This document shows, piece after piece, positions 34,142 to 42,342 of a DNA stretch of 54,313 bases. The position numbers and the translations under genes were made by a program. Numbering within the stretch: position 1 is the first letter of the stretch; each line of letters begins with the position of its first letter. This DNA is from Streptomyces spiroverticillatus (GTDB taxonomy: Bacteria > Actinomycetota > Actinomycetes > Streptomycetales > Streptomycetaceae). The stretch lies in assembly GCA_014650415.1 (NCBI GenBank), contig BMUX01000030.1:1-54313 (forward strand), in the 5' to 3' direction. The notes under the pieces were generated by a model, which saw only the letters and a list, made by a program, of their open reading frames with translations, was not told the origin of the DNA and made no database searches.

Positions 34142-34305
34142 TCAGGACGCGCCGGAAGCACGTTCCTTGTCGGCCTTCTTGATCACCCCGAGGTACTTGC
34201 GCGTGGTGCCCTCTGCGTAGCGCGAGAGTTCCGAGAGCCGCGGGGCCAGAGCGTTCGCCGAGAGTCGCTGCTCCTCCGGAGGGAGGGCCCGGTAGTGGAA
34301 TTCCA
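33678..34305. repeat. four TGGAATTCCA palindromes
   Basis: TGGAATTCCA occurs at 33678-33687, 34039-34048, 34081-34090 and 34296-34305. The second extends to the 14-bp palindrome GTTGGAATTCCAAC (34037-34050) and the third to GCTGGAATTCCAGC (34079-34092). The fourth lies inside the end of the DUF2637 coding sequence (VEFHY). I noticed no other exact copy in the window. In DNA of this composition four exact copies within 630 bp are very unlikely by chance. Confidence 0.65.
33792..33855. repeat. CTGACC / TTGGAAAA repeat element, copy B
   Basis: GCTGACCGAAACACTGACC, GCTGACCAAAACGCTAACC and AAGTTGGAAAACAGCAGGTCA follow each other. The last two blocks match copy A at 2922-2962 at most positions, including the terminal GGTCA. 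The motif order and spacing are conserved across 31 kb. Confidence 0.55.
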
Positions 34306-36049
34306 CCAACTCCACCCCACTGAGCCCGGAAGCGCCACCGGAGGGTGAGTCAGCGGATGGGGAAGGCTCGCCGGATGCGAAGAGCGTCAGGTTCTCGGGG
34401 GATGCCGCAGGTTCGGGCTCCTCGTGCGGTGCCGTGAGGCGCATCTGCACACTGACCCGATTGCTGACCCCTGTGCGATCCGCCACCGCCCCGGCACGCT
34501 CCAACTCCGGCCGGAACTGCTCCTGGTACTGCTGCGTGTACACCTCCAGTTGGGCCAACGGGGGCACTTGCCCGTACAGGGCTTCCAGGAACGCCCCGAA
34601 CTGGAGCGGCGTGGGGAACGCCCCGTTCTCGATCGCGCACTCACGGAAGGCCGCGTAGTACGTGTCGTCGTCCAGGACGAAGCCCGTGTCCGCGCCCGGC
34701 CCGTTCCCTGCGCCGTCCAAACCAACCTCGAAGCCGTGCCCTCCAAGCGGGCGGCTGCGGCCGGAGCCGGAGTCGGGGGGCACCGTCACGGGCTCGGCCC
34801 GCGCGGGGGCGTGCTGGTCTGTGCGCTGATCCTGCTGGACGGGGGCCGGTGCCGCGAACCAGGGGCTCGGGTGGCCCTGCTCTGGGCTCTGCGGCTGGAG
34901 GTGCAGCGGGGAATGCTGTTCAGGGACGCGAGCAGCAACGTCCGGAGCCGCGGTGAGCGCCGCGAGATCCGGGTTGCCCGGTGCCTCCGGCTCGTCCTTC
35001 TCCAGACGGATTCGGGGTCCGGCCGCAGCCTCGGCTATCGAGCCCTGGTCGTTGGCCGCCGTACGGGGCGTGCGGGCAGCCAGGAGCACAGAGGCCGGTG
35101 TCGATCCTGCCTCCGAAGCGGCCTCCGGGACCGAGGGCAGCAGCGCCGGCTCGATCCCCGCGGCCGCCAGCCCCGCCGGACCCGTGTCCGACAGCGGCAC
35201 CCCGTACTTCGCTAGCCGCAGCGGCATCAGCGACTCCACCGGCGCCCTGCGCTTCCACGAGCGCCCGAAGCGGGCCTGGAGGCGGGCCTGGTAGATCAGC
35301 CGGTCCTGCTCCACCTTGATGACCTGCTCGTAGCTGCGCAGTTCCCACAGCTTCATGCGGCGCCACAGGCGGAACGTGGGAAGCGGCGAGAGCAGCCACC
35401 GGGTGAGGCGCACGCCGTCCATGTGCTTGTCGGCGGTGATGTCCGCGATCCGGCCCACCGCGTGCCGGGCCGCCTCCACGGAGACCACGAACAGAACGGG
35501 GATCACGGCGTGCATGCCGACGCCGAGCGGGTCGGGCCAGGAGGCGGCGCCATTGAAAGCGATCGTCGCCGCGGTGAGCAGCCAGGCGGTCTGCCGCAGG
35601 AGCGGGAACGGAATCCGCATCCAGGTCAGCAAGAGGTCCAGGGCGAGCAGGACGCAGATGCCCGCGTCGATGCCGATCGGGAAGACGAGCGCGAAGGTGC
35701 CGAAGCCCTTCTCGACGGCGAGCTCGCGCACCGCCGCGTACGAACCGGCAAAGCCGATCCCCGCGATGATCACCGCACCGGCGACCACCACACCGATCAG
35801 TACCCGGTGCGCCCGGCTGAGCACGATGGACTTCGCTGCCTTGTCCGTACGCACGGGCGCTGGTGTCTCCTTCGCCTTCCGCGGCATCCGCTCCTGATCC
35901 TGACCGTCCGTCACGGTCTCACGGCCGTTGCCGCCCCCGCTCGCCGTTGGCGGCCGGTACCCGGCATCGTCAGCAAATAGTGATCTCCCCCAGATGGAGT
36001 ACCCGGTAGGTGAGGTAGCGCCGGAAGGGCCGTGGGTATCAGATGCCAT
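34142..36049 (-). CDS. DUF2637 (SpdB2-like) membrane protein
   Basis: The protein (635 residues from ATG 36049) has four membrane segments at about 80-190 (VLIGVVVAGAVIIAGIGFAG, FPIGIDAGICVLLALDLLLT, WLLTAATIAFNGAASW, VIPVLFVVSVEAARH). A basic cytosolic part, a long Pro/Ala-rich linker, a helical segment and a C-terminal winged-helix-like tail (LSELSRYAEGTTRKYLGVIK) follow. DUF2637 proteins are the SpdB2-type intramycelial spread proteins of Streptomyces plasmids. The start is uncertain: GTG 35914 (VTDGQDQERMPRK) is also possible and would remove 45 residues. TGGAATTCCA sites lie within and beyond its 3' end. The 127 bp before the next gene show nothing clear. Confidence 0.75.
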   Translation of the reverse strand: MASDTHGPSGATSPTGYSIWGRSLFADDAGYRPPTASGGGNGRETVTDGQDQERMPRKAKETPAPVRTDKAAKSIVLSRAHRVLIGVVVAGAVIIAGIGFAGSYAAVRELAVEKGFGTFALVFPIGIDAGICVLLALDLLLTWMRIPFPLLRQTAWLLTAATIAFNGAASWPDPLGVGMHAVIPVLFVVSVEAARHAVGRIADITADKHMDGVRLTRWLLSPLPTFRLWRRMKLWELRSYEQVIKVEQDRLIYQARLQARFGRSWKRRAPVESLMPLRLAKYGVPLSDTGPAGLAAAGIEPALLPSVPEAASEAGSTPASVLLAARTPRTAANDQGSIAEAAAGPRIRLEKDEPEAPGNPDLAALTAAPDVAARVPEQHSPLHLQPQSPEQGHPSPWFAAPAPVQQDQRTDQHAPARAEPVTVPPDSGSGRSRPLGGHGFEVGLDGAGNGPGADTGFVLDDDTYYAAFRECAIENGAFPTPLQFGAFLEALYGQVPPLAQLEVYTQQYQEQFRPELERAGAVADRTGVSNRVSVQMRLTAPHEEPEPAASPENLTLFASGEPSPSADSPSGGASGLSGVELVEFHYRALPPEEQRLSANALAPRLSELSRYAEGTTRKYLGVIKKADKERASGAS

Positions 36050-36176
36050 ACACCCCCAAGGCGGGCGAGGGGGCGGAGTGTGACCTCCGCGAACGCGGCA
36101 GCCGGAAGCCTGGCGGATTCGTCGGTCGCCCGGCCGTCAGGGAACTGCACGACCAGCTCACCGCGCTGACGGCGGT

Positions 36177-36989
36177 TTAGGCGGTCAGGAACGTGCTGAC
36201 ACGTTCGATGACGTCGGCCTGCCACGCCTGTGACTGCGGGTGCAGGTACTTGGGGTCGTCGTGGACGGCGAAGCCGTGCTGCGCACCGTCCAGTTCGACC
36301 AGTTCAACGGGCCCGCCGAACATCGGCTTGTGCGTGCGGGAGGACTCGATGGGCACGAACGTGTCGCCGGTACCGTGCACGATCAGCACCGGTGCCCGTA
36401 CGGCACTGAGGATCGCCTTGGTGTCGAGGTAGAACACCTCGTTCAGCAGGGCCCGGTTCAGCTCGAACGGGGACCGCTCGGTGAACCCGTGCTCGTCCAG
36501 GTGGGCAGCGGCCTCCTTCGACAGGTAGTCGCCTGTCCAGCCGGGGCGGGAAGTGACATACCGCTCGCGGTAGTCCAGCCTCGGGTTCAGCAGCACCAGG
36601 CGGTCGACGTCCTGGGGGCGGTGCGCGGCGTGCAGGCACACGGCCCCACCGGAGAACGACGCGGCGATCACGTGCACCGGACCCGTGCGACCGGTCTCGG
36701 CACACAGATCGTCACCAGCGGCGCGTACGTCGTTGGTGACACCCGCGATTGTGAGCTCGGACTCACGGCCGCCGCTCGCCCCATGCGCGCGCAGGTCAAA
36801 TCGGAGGCTGGTGATCCCTGCCTCGGCGAGACCGGCCGCCAGACGCGCAAAAAAGCCGCCTTCCTCGCGGGTGACCCCGGACCCGTGGACCAGGACCGCG
36901 CACCCATCAACGGGGACGGTGGCAGGAGATAGCGTGCCGGACAGGGCGATGCCGTCCAGTGAAGCAAACGCCGTCTCGTAGTCGACCAT
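36177..36989 (-). CDS. alpha/beta hydrolase (serine aminopeptidase/dienelactone-hydrolase-like)
   Basis: The 270-residue enzyme starts at ATG 36989 (MVDYETAFASLDG). The oxyanion motif HGSG is at 35-38, the nucleophile elbow AASFSGG with Ser111, Asp209 in VHGTGDTFVP and His238 in DGAQHGF. The elbow has Ala/Ser instead of the usual glycines, as in some S33-type hydrolases. It stands alone on the minus strand. The product probably cleaves esters or amides; substrate unknown. Confidence 0.78.
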   Translation of the reverse strand: MVDYETAFASLDGIALSGTLSPATVPVDGCAVLVHGSGVTREEGGFFARLAAGLAEAGITSLRFDLRAHGASGGRESELTIAGVTNDVRAAGDDLCAETGRTGPVHVIAASFSGGAVCLHAAHRPQDVDRLVLLNPRLDYRERYVTSRPGWTGDYLSKEAAAHLDEHGFTERSPFELNRALLNEVFYLDTKAILSAVRAPVLIVHGTGDTFVPIESSRTHKPMFGGPVELVELDGAQHGFAVHDDPKYLHPQSQAWQADVIERVSTFLTA

Positions 36990-36996
36990 GCCTCTG

Positions 36997-37422
36997 ATGC
37001 TAGGACCTGCTCCCGCACGGCGATATGGCGCACGTAGATGGCCAACCCGCCCTGCGGGCGACCTCAACTGCCGCAAGAAGGAGCACCGCTGCGCGGAGAA
37101 CTCGCCCGAGCTGCGGGACCGCATCGGGCACGACGCGCTCGGCCACCAGATAGCCGGAAGCCTCATCCGCAACGGCTACACCACCGGCGACACGGTCGGC
37201 CGGGCGTCGCTCTCCGCCATCGAGGACTGCCAGAGCATCAGCGTCAAGGGCCTGGAGCGTCTGGCGGCCCACGGCCTGATCAACCCCACGAAGGACCCCG
37301 GGCAGGAACTCATCGACGCGCTGGCCAGGAAGAAACCGCTGTATGAACAGGACGCCCGACGGCTGGTTGAGTCCTACCGGCAGTACGTCCTGGATGCCGT
37401 CTCCCCGAGCGATCGCCCATAG
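36997..37422 (+). CDS. hypothetical protein with RpoA-CTD-like helix-hairpin-helix
   Basis: The clear part is the C-terminal 110 residues. LIRNGYTTGDTVGRASLSAIEDC, broken at the usual helix turn, then ISVKGLERLAAHGLI, resembles the alpha C-terminal domain of RNA polymerase and other HhH repeats. A helical tail (ALARKKPLYEQDARRLVESY) follows. The N-terminus is doubtful: sequence before about 37070 is Arg/Pro-rich and not protein-like, ATG 36997 has no good ribosome site, and it sits 7 bp from the divergent hydrolase start. It may be an N-terminally damaged gene. Confidence 0.4.
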   Translation: MLGPAPARRYGARRWPTRPAGDLNCRKKEHRCAENSPELRDRIGHDALGHQIAGSLIRNGYTTGDTVGRASLSAIEDCQSISVKGLERLAAHGLINPTKDPGQELIDALARKKPLYEQDARRLVESYRQYVLDAVSPSDRP

Positions 37423-37574
37423 CCGCGGTCCGGACGGACTCCCCTCCGTCCGCTGTAAGAGCCAGAGCGCTTCCGCACCTCCTTCCGTAGGGTGCGGGAC
37501 CGCCCCCGCCAACCTGCGGGCGTTCACCAAACGAATTGCCCAGTTCAGCACGAAGCGCGGGTAGGACTGCAGGG

Positions 37575-38243
37575 GTGCTGACCGATTCCGAACTTCACCG
37601 CTGGTGGATCGATCCCCGCGAGTACGAGCGTCACGAGAGCAGGCGCGGCAGGCGGCACGCGTACGAAACCCTCGATCCGGTGCGTACTGCGCTGGTCGTG
37701 GTCGACATGGTGCCGTTCTTCGCCGACAACAACGCCTACGTCCGCGGTATCGTCCCGCACATCAACCTCCTTGCCACGGCCTTGCGTTCCGCCGGTGGCC
37801 TGGTCGCCTGGGTCGTGCCCGCGCACGCGCCCCCGCTGGGACGGACGAGCAGCGAGTTCTACGGCCCGGCGGTCTGTGCGGTCTTCACAGCCTCCGGCGG
37901 CACCGGCCCGCCCCGCTCACGGCTGTGGCCGGCCCTCGACGCCCACCCCCAGGACCTGGTGGTGGAGAAGTCGGCCTACAGCGCCTTCTTCCCCGGCCGC
38001 TCTCCGCTCCCCGAACGCCTGGCCGAGCACGGCATCAACTCCGTCCTGATCACCGGAACGCTGACCAATGTGTGCTGCGAATCCTCAGCCCGCGACGCGG
38101 CCACCAGCGGCTTGCGCGTCCTGATGATCGCCGACGCGAACGCGGCCCGCCGCGACCTGGACCACAATGCTGCCCTCCACACGATCTACCGGTCGTTCGG
38201 CGACGTGCGCACCACTGCCGAAGTACTCGGCCTGATCAGATAG
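37575..38243 (+). CDS. isochorismatase-family cysteine hydrolase
   Basis: The 222-residue protein starts at GTG 37575 (AGGGGTG context). The expected triad is present: Asp44 (VVVDMVPFF), Lys132 (VEKSAYSAFF) and Cys167 in TNVCCESSARDA. The usual cis-peptide region ITGTLTN precedes the Cys. Members hydrolyse isochorismate, nicotinamide or similar amides; the substrate cannot be read from sequence. It converges with the nucleotidyltransferase gene across a 69-bp gap. Gene order gives no firm partner. Confidence 0.8.
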   Translation: MLTDSELHRWWIDPREYERHESRRGRRHAYETLDPVRTALVVVDMVPFFADNNAYVRGIVPHINLLATALRSAGGLVAWVVPAHAPPLGRTSSEFYGPAVCAVFTASGGTGPPRSRLWPALDAHPQDLVVEKSAYSAFFPGRSPLPERLAEHGINSVLITGTLTNVCCESSARDAATSGLRVLMIADANAARRDLDHNAALHTIYRSFGDVRTTAEVLGLIR

Positions 38244-38312
38244 CAGCCGCAGTAGGGTCTGGCCGGCCGAGTTCCAGAGCCTCCCACGGCCGTGGCCGCG
38301 CAGGACTGCGGG

Positions 38313-39341
38313 TCAGCGGGCGAGAGTGGCGAGGTAGCTCTCGGTCGCGCTCCACGGGGTGAGCTCGATGCCGAAGCCGCCGGTGCCGGTGGCGTCCTGG
38401 ATGTGGACGAGGCGTCCGGACAGGTGGACGGTGTCGCCCTGGCGGAACGCGCCGGTGTAGGCACCGAGGTAGCTGCGCAGGTGGGTGATGCGGCGGGCGA
38501 ACACTTCGGGTTCGTCGATGGTGGAGGCGATGACGGTGTCGACCTCGATGCCGTACAGCGCCGGCGTCGTCAGCCCCTGCCGGTGGTCGGTGATCCGGGC
38601 AAGCACGCTGATCTGCCCGACCTCCTGGGCGATCACGTTGTGGAAGGCGCGGTCACCGTCGGCGCGCAGCGGCTCGCAGTTGATGTGCGCCCCGGCCCCG
38701 GCGGTGAGCCCTTGGAGTTTGCGGGCCTCCTGGCGCAGCAGGATGTCGAAGGACGATCCGGCCATGTACTTGGCGCGGCGCAGGTACAGGCGGGTCAGGT
38801 CCTCCCCTTCGTACGGGCGGATCAGCGACCGCTCCGTGAAGAGGCGCCTGGCCGTTTCGTAGCCGCGCGGGCCGTAGCAGACCAGGTCGATGTCCGAGCG
38901 GGCGCCCGCGACGCCGACGAGGAAGGAGCCGGTGACACCGAGGACGTCGTCGGCTTTCCGGTCGATGATCCAGTTGATGATGGCGAGCAGGTCCTTGCTG
39001 ACTGCGGAGCCGTCCAGCAGGGCGGGCGTCTCGTGCAGGGTGGTGAGGGCGTGACGGCACGAGTAGTGGCGTACGACGTCCTCGCGGGGCACTCCGGTGA
39101 TCACGCAGCCGATCGCGGGCGCGTAGACGTAGCACTCGGGCCGGTCGGCCAGGATCCCGAACGCCTTGGAGACGACCGTGTTCTGGCGGTAGGTGGTGTC
39201 GAACAGGGTCCGGTCGCCGCGCGGGTCGGGGTAGTACTTCACGTACCCCAGCCAGTGCGTGGCGGGGTGCACGTCGCCGATCACCTTGAAGACGACGCCG
39301 GCACGGTCCAGGAGGTAATCCCGGTCACGGACGGCCGGCAT
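38313..39341 (-). CDS. nucleotidyltransferase (pol-beta-like), last gene of the four-gene operon
   Basis: The 342-residue protein from ATG 39341 has the pol-beta signature GSFLVGVAGARSDIDLVCYG with Gly138-Ser139 and Asp150/Asp152. Long flanking domains include HWLGYVKYYPDPRG near the start and a C-terminal beta-rich domain (GDTVHLSGRLVHIQDATGTG) that looks like an OB fold. That combination (NTase plus OB-like end) is not a standard aminoglycoside or CCA enzyme. Its start overlaps the kinase gene stop by 17 bp, so it is translationally coupled. It would transfer a nucleotide to an unknown acceptor. Confidence 0.68.
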   Translation of the reverse strand: MPAVRDRDYLLDRAGVVFKVIGDVHPATHWLGYVKYYPDPRGDRTLFDTTYRQNTVVSKAFGILADRPECYVYAPAIGCVITGVPREDVVRHYSCRHALTTLHETPALLDGSAVSKDLLAIINWIIDRKADDVLGVTGSFLVGVAGARSDIDLVCYGPRGYETARRLFTERSLIRPYEGEDLTRLYLRRAKYMAGSSFDILLRQEARKLQGLTAGAGAHINCEPLRADGDRAFHNVIAQEVGQISVLARITDHRQGLTTPALYGIEVDTVIASTIDEPEVFARRITHLRSYLGAYTGAFRQGDTVHLSGRLVHIQDATGTGGFGIELTPWSATESYLATLAR

Positions 39342-40269
39342 CGCCCTGCCCAGCGGCGAAGTCGTCCAGGGTGGGGAAGAGGGCGGTGTCGACGGTGCCG
39401 GTGCGTTCATACTGCTCGATTCCCTTCAGGGCGAGGTGGCGCCGGTACTGCCACTTCTGGTGCTTGTCGGCCCGGGCCGGGTCGGCGGGGCGCATCAACG
39501 CGAGGAAGAACAGGCTCTTGACGAGCAGAAAGGCGCCCAAGTACGGGCTCACCGACGGGCTTCCGGCCGCCTGGGCTGCGGCGTCCAGCACGGCCAGGTA
39601 CCGCCGGCGCTGGACTGCGGTCGCGGTGTAGCCCTTGGTGCCGCCCTTGAACGGGATGACCTCCAGGGCCAGGGCGACGTCGTACCCCAGCGGCACCACC
39701 CCGTGGTGCTGCCAGTCGATGACCCCGGCGGGCAGGACGTTGGGCAGCCCGTAGTCGAGGTGCCCCCACACCATGGGTACCCCGGCCAGCTCGCGGGTGG
39801 CCCGGGCGAGAGCGGCGCGGGTGCGCGGGGTGTCGAGGTCGGGGTTCTCGGTGAAGACGTTGGAGGTGAAGCCCGCCTGCTCCACCCACTCCCCCAGCGC
39901 GGAGCGGCCGCCGGGGGCCGGGTGGTGGGCTTGCGCGGACAGCAGCCGGGCGGAGACCTCGCCGAGCTCATCGACCACTTGGTCGGCCAGGACCTGTCCG
40001 CCGTCCAGCAGGGCCAGCGCCCGCTCGTGCAGCGACTGGAGGCCGAGGGACTCCTCGTCCACGAAGAATGTGCCGTCGTCCAGCTCCCCCTGCGCCAGAA
40101 CGTGCGGCACCGGGTATCCCAGAGTGGCGGCCTGCTGCTGGAACGCCGCCTCGGCCCGCAGGCCGGTGCCGCCGGTGCGCCGGTAGCGGGTGCCGTCGGC
40201 GGAGACGAACACCGCCCCCTGGGCATCGGCGGTGCGCCGCTTGACCAGTTGCCACGCGAAGCTCTCCAT
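39325..40269 (-). CDS. APH-like small-molecule kinase
   Basis: The 314-residue protein has the aminoglycoside-phosphotransferase catalytic loop HLDYGLPN (His170, Asp172, Asn177) and the metal-binding VIDW (Asp185). The N-terminal lobe (VFVSADGTRYRRTGGTGLR...EAAFQQQAATLGY) fits the fold. Related kinases act on antibiotics, choline, fructosamine or sugars, so resistance cannot be assumed. It shares its first base region with the MetRS-like stop and overlaps the nucleotidyltransferase, placing it in the middle of the operon. Confidence 0.75.
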   Translation of the reverse strand: MESFAWQLVKRRTADAQGAVFVSADGTRYRRTGGTGLRAEAAFQQQAATLGYPVPHVLAQGELDDGTFFVDEESLGLQSLHERALALLDGGQVLADQVVDELGEVSARLLSAQAHHPAPGGRSALGEWVEQAGFTSNVFTENPDLDTPRTRAALARATRELAGVPMVWGHLDYGLPNVLPAGVIDWQHHGVVPLGYDVALALEVIPFKGGTKGYTATAVQRRRYLAVLDAAAQAAGSPSVSPYLGAFLLVKSLFFLALMRPADPARADKHQKWQYRRHLALKGIEQYERTGTVDTALFPTLDDFAAGQGDAGRP

Positions 40270-41429
40270 CAGAACGCTCCCTTCTCGAAGGCCGCAGCCC
40301 TGGGGTTCTCCCGGCTGGCGAGGGCGCAGGCCAGCATCCGGGCATCCATCACCCAGCGCATATCACCTGCCGCCACACGGTGCCGGAGTTCCGTCAGGAG
40401 ATCACTCTGGGGTGCGGGCGGCCGGGCGAGGTGGGCGCGGCGCAGGAACTTGAGCAGGGCGGGCAGGCGGGCGGCGCTCACGCCGCTGCGCTCCCGGGCG
40501 GCGCACAGCGGCAGGTACCAGCCGGTGAACACCTCCCGGAGCGCCTGGGCTTGGTGCACCTCGTACAGCCGGCCGCCCGCCGCCGCCCCATAGTCGACCT
40601 TGCCGTGCAGGGCGTACCGCAGACGCATCGCACCGAACTGGCGGAACGGGGCGCCGTAGGCGGCCACGTGGGCGGCGGCGGTCTCGGTCACCGTCATCAC
40701 CGGCCGCACCGCACCGCGTTCGGCGGCGGCCGCGAGCACCGCGACGTGCAGCCCGGCCCGCGGGTCCAGCACCATCCCCTCCAGCCCCAGCTCCTCCAAG
40801 GAAACGCCGTGGTCCCGGGTCCGGGAGAGCACCAGGACCTCGGGGACGTTGCGGGCGATGTGCAGCAGGTGCGCGGGGGTGCGGGCGCCGGTGGCGTGGA
40901 CGTCGTCGCGGTCGAGCACCGCGGGGTGGGTGGTGCGGTCGCAGACCAGCAGCGGCCGCCGTGCTGTCCGGGCGACGGTGTACCCGCAGGCACGGCAGTC
41001 GCCCGTCGTGCCGGGGCCGGCCAGGTGTCCGCAGCGGGCACACAGCCGGACCGGCATGTCCCTCACGGCCAGCGTCCCGTCGTCCAGGAGGGCCCGGGTC
41101 ATCTTCAGGGCCAGGGAGGCGACCTGGGGGTCGGCGTCGGTGCGCAGTCCGCCCGCCGGGGCGGGCCCGGGCGCGTACTTCGCCGCCACCGCCTGCGCCT
41201 CGCGCTGCGTCCGGCCGAGCATGCCCCGGTCGGCTGCGCGGCGGTGGCGTACGTCTCCGTGGAGGGTGACGGTGTTCCACAGGTGCGGCACCGGCGCCAC
41301 GCCGAGCAGCGCGTTCAGCGCCTCGGCCAGCCGGATACCGGTGGCCTTGCCCGGCCGCTCGGCGAGGGTGAAGTCGCCGTTCTGCACGGGGCCGTTGACG
41401 TAGAGGACCTCGGAGGTCGCGCGGTTCAC
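40269..41429 (-). CDS. MetRS-like class I aminoacyl-tRNA synthetase paralogue, probably not a canonical synthetase
   Basis: The 386-residue protein opens VLYVNGPVQNGDFTL, which aligns with the PYVNGPLHLGH region of MetRS, but HLGH is replaced by QNGD. A MetRS-like zinc knuckle with Cys130, Cys133, Cys145 and Cys148 (CARCGHLAGPGTTGDCRACG) is intact. No KMSKS is visible. MetRS is usually above 500 residues, so the anticodon domain may also be reduced. It is coupled to the histidine phosphatase upstream (4-bp overlap) and the kinase downstream. A role in small-molecule synthesis or in binding an aminoacyl group is inference. It could also be a more distant class I ligase-like protein. Confidence 0.55.
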   Translation of the reverse strand: MNRATSEVLYVNGPVQNGDFTLAERPGKATGIRLAEALNALLGVAPVPHLWNTVTLHGDVRHRRAADRGMLGRTQREAQAVAAKYAPGPAPAGGLRTDADPQVASLALKMTRALLDDGTLAVRDMPVRLCARCGHLAGPGTTGDCRACGYTVARTARRPLLVCDRTTHPAVLDRDDVHATGARTPAHLLHIARNVPEVLVLSRTRDHGVSLEELGLEGMVLDPRAGLHVAVLAAAAERGAVRPVMTVTETAAAHVAAYGAPFRQFGAMRLRYALHGKVDYGAAAGGRLYEVHQAQALREVFTGWYLPLCAARERSGVSAARLPALLKFLRRAHLARPPAPQSDLLTELRHRVAAGDMRWVMDARMLACALASRENPRAAAFEKGAF

Positions 41430-42106
41430 CGCGGGCTCCCCTCGGCATCGCCCGGCTCGGCAGCGTCGACCTGGCGGAAGCGTCCGGCCCGCCGCTCGTA
41501 GACCAGGACCCCCGCGTTGGGGGTCTTGCGGATCCGGGCTTCTGCGACCAGCTCGGTCACGGGCCGGTACTCCAGCACACTGCGCAGCGCCAGGATCGCC
41601 GTGTGGTGCGTCAGGGCCACCACGGACTGCGCCCGCCCTTCGGCGAGGCTGTCGACGAAGGCCCGGGACCGGGCCAGCACGCCGACGGCCAGGGACTCGC
41701 CGCCCTCACCGGGAGGCGTCCACAGGTGCTTGGCGGTCTGCCGGTCGGCCTCGCACGCGGGCCAGGTCGCGAACAGCTCCCGCTTGGTCATGTACGTGGC
41801 GTCGCCGTAGTGCTGCTCGTTCAGCAGGGCGGTGACCTCGACGCGGTGGCCGGGCAGCGCCGACTCCGCGGTGTCCAGGGCCCGCCGGTACTGCGAGCAG
41901 TACACGAACGGGGCAGGGCCGGCGAGGTCGTGGAGCGCGGCGCCCAGCCACTGGCACTGGAGAAAGCCGCGCGGGGTGAGGCCGACGAGGTCGCGGGACA
42001 GGGCGTGCGCGGCCGGGCTGGCCCACGGGCGCGGGTCCCGGTAGAAGCCGGTGTGCTTGGTCGCGTTCTCGATCGACTCGGCATGGCGTACGACGGTGAG
42101 AAGCAT
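41426..42106 (-). CDS. histidine phosphatase superfamily protein
   Basis: The 226-residue protein begins MLLTVVRHAES with the catalytic RHA (His8). It continues with YCSQYRRALDTA and ends the core with VVALTHHTAIL (second His), the three blocks of branch-1 histidine phosphatases. ATG 42106 is the first gene of the minus-strand operon, and the GntR gene is divergent across about 236 bp containing paired repeats. Family members remove phosphate from sugars, nucleotides or proteins. In this operon it might act on the product of the APH-like kinase. Confidence 0.8.
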   Translation of the reverse strand: MLLTVVRHAESIENATKHTGFYRDPRPWASPAAHALSRDLVGLTPRGFLQCQWLGAALHDLAGPAPFVYCSQYRRALDTAESALPGHRVEVTALLNEQHYGDATYMTKRELFATWPACEADRQTAKHLWTPPGEGGESLAVGVLARSRAFVDSLAEGRAQSVVALTHHTAILALRSVLEYRPVTELVAEARIRKTPNAGVLVYERRAGRFRQVDAAEPGDAEGSPR

Positions 42107-42249
42107 GCGTCACCTCGGCAGAGGCTGATGAGGATGAGGAAGAGTGCGGGGCGGTCGCGGTCTCACGGGCATCGGGCCGCGAGCGCACCGAGTGGGTGGC
42201 GCATCCGTCCGGTTGCGGGATGGACCGCACCCCTGACAGTGCATTAGAA

Positions 42250-42302
42250 CTAGGACTATCTTCGGCGGCACCTGATAAGCCGTCAATAGGGCTAGGACTA
42301 TC
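42250..42302. promoter_or_regulatory. paired CTAGGACTATC direct repeats, probable GntR operator
   Basis: CTAGGACTATC occurs at 42250-42260 and 42292-42302, 42 bp apart (four helical turns), in the region between the histidine phosphatase operon and the GntR gene. The repeats sit in the only AT-rich patch there. The flanks (TTAGAA, TAGGG) suggest promoter elements for both sides. Binding by the adjacent GntR protein is inferred. Confidence 0.6.
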
Positions 42303-42342
42303 GGATGTGGTTGTCCGAATCTGCCGGAAACAGGAGGTACCC

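Noticed and set aside
36060..36176. Plus-strand frame ending GFVGRPAVRELHDQLTALTAV
   Set aside because: No start or ribosome site and no upstream gene; at most a short remnant.
39325..40269. APH-like gene as an aminoglycoside resistance gene
   Set aside because: Only the general kinase fold is visible, and operon context points to a pathway role rather than resistance.
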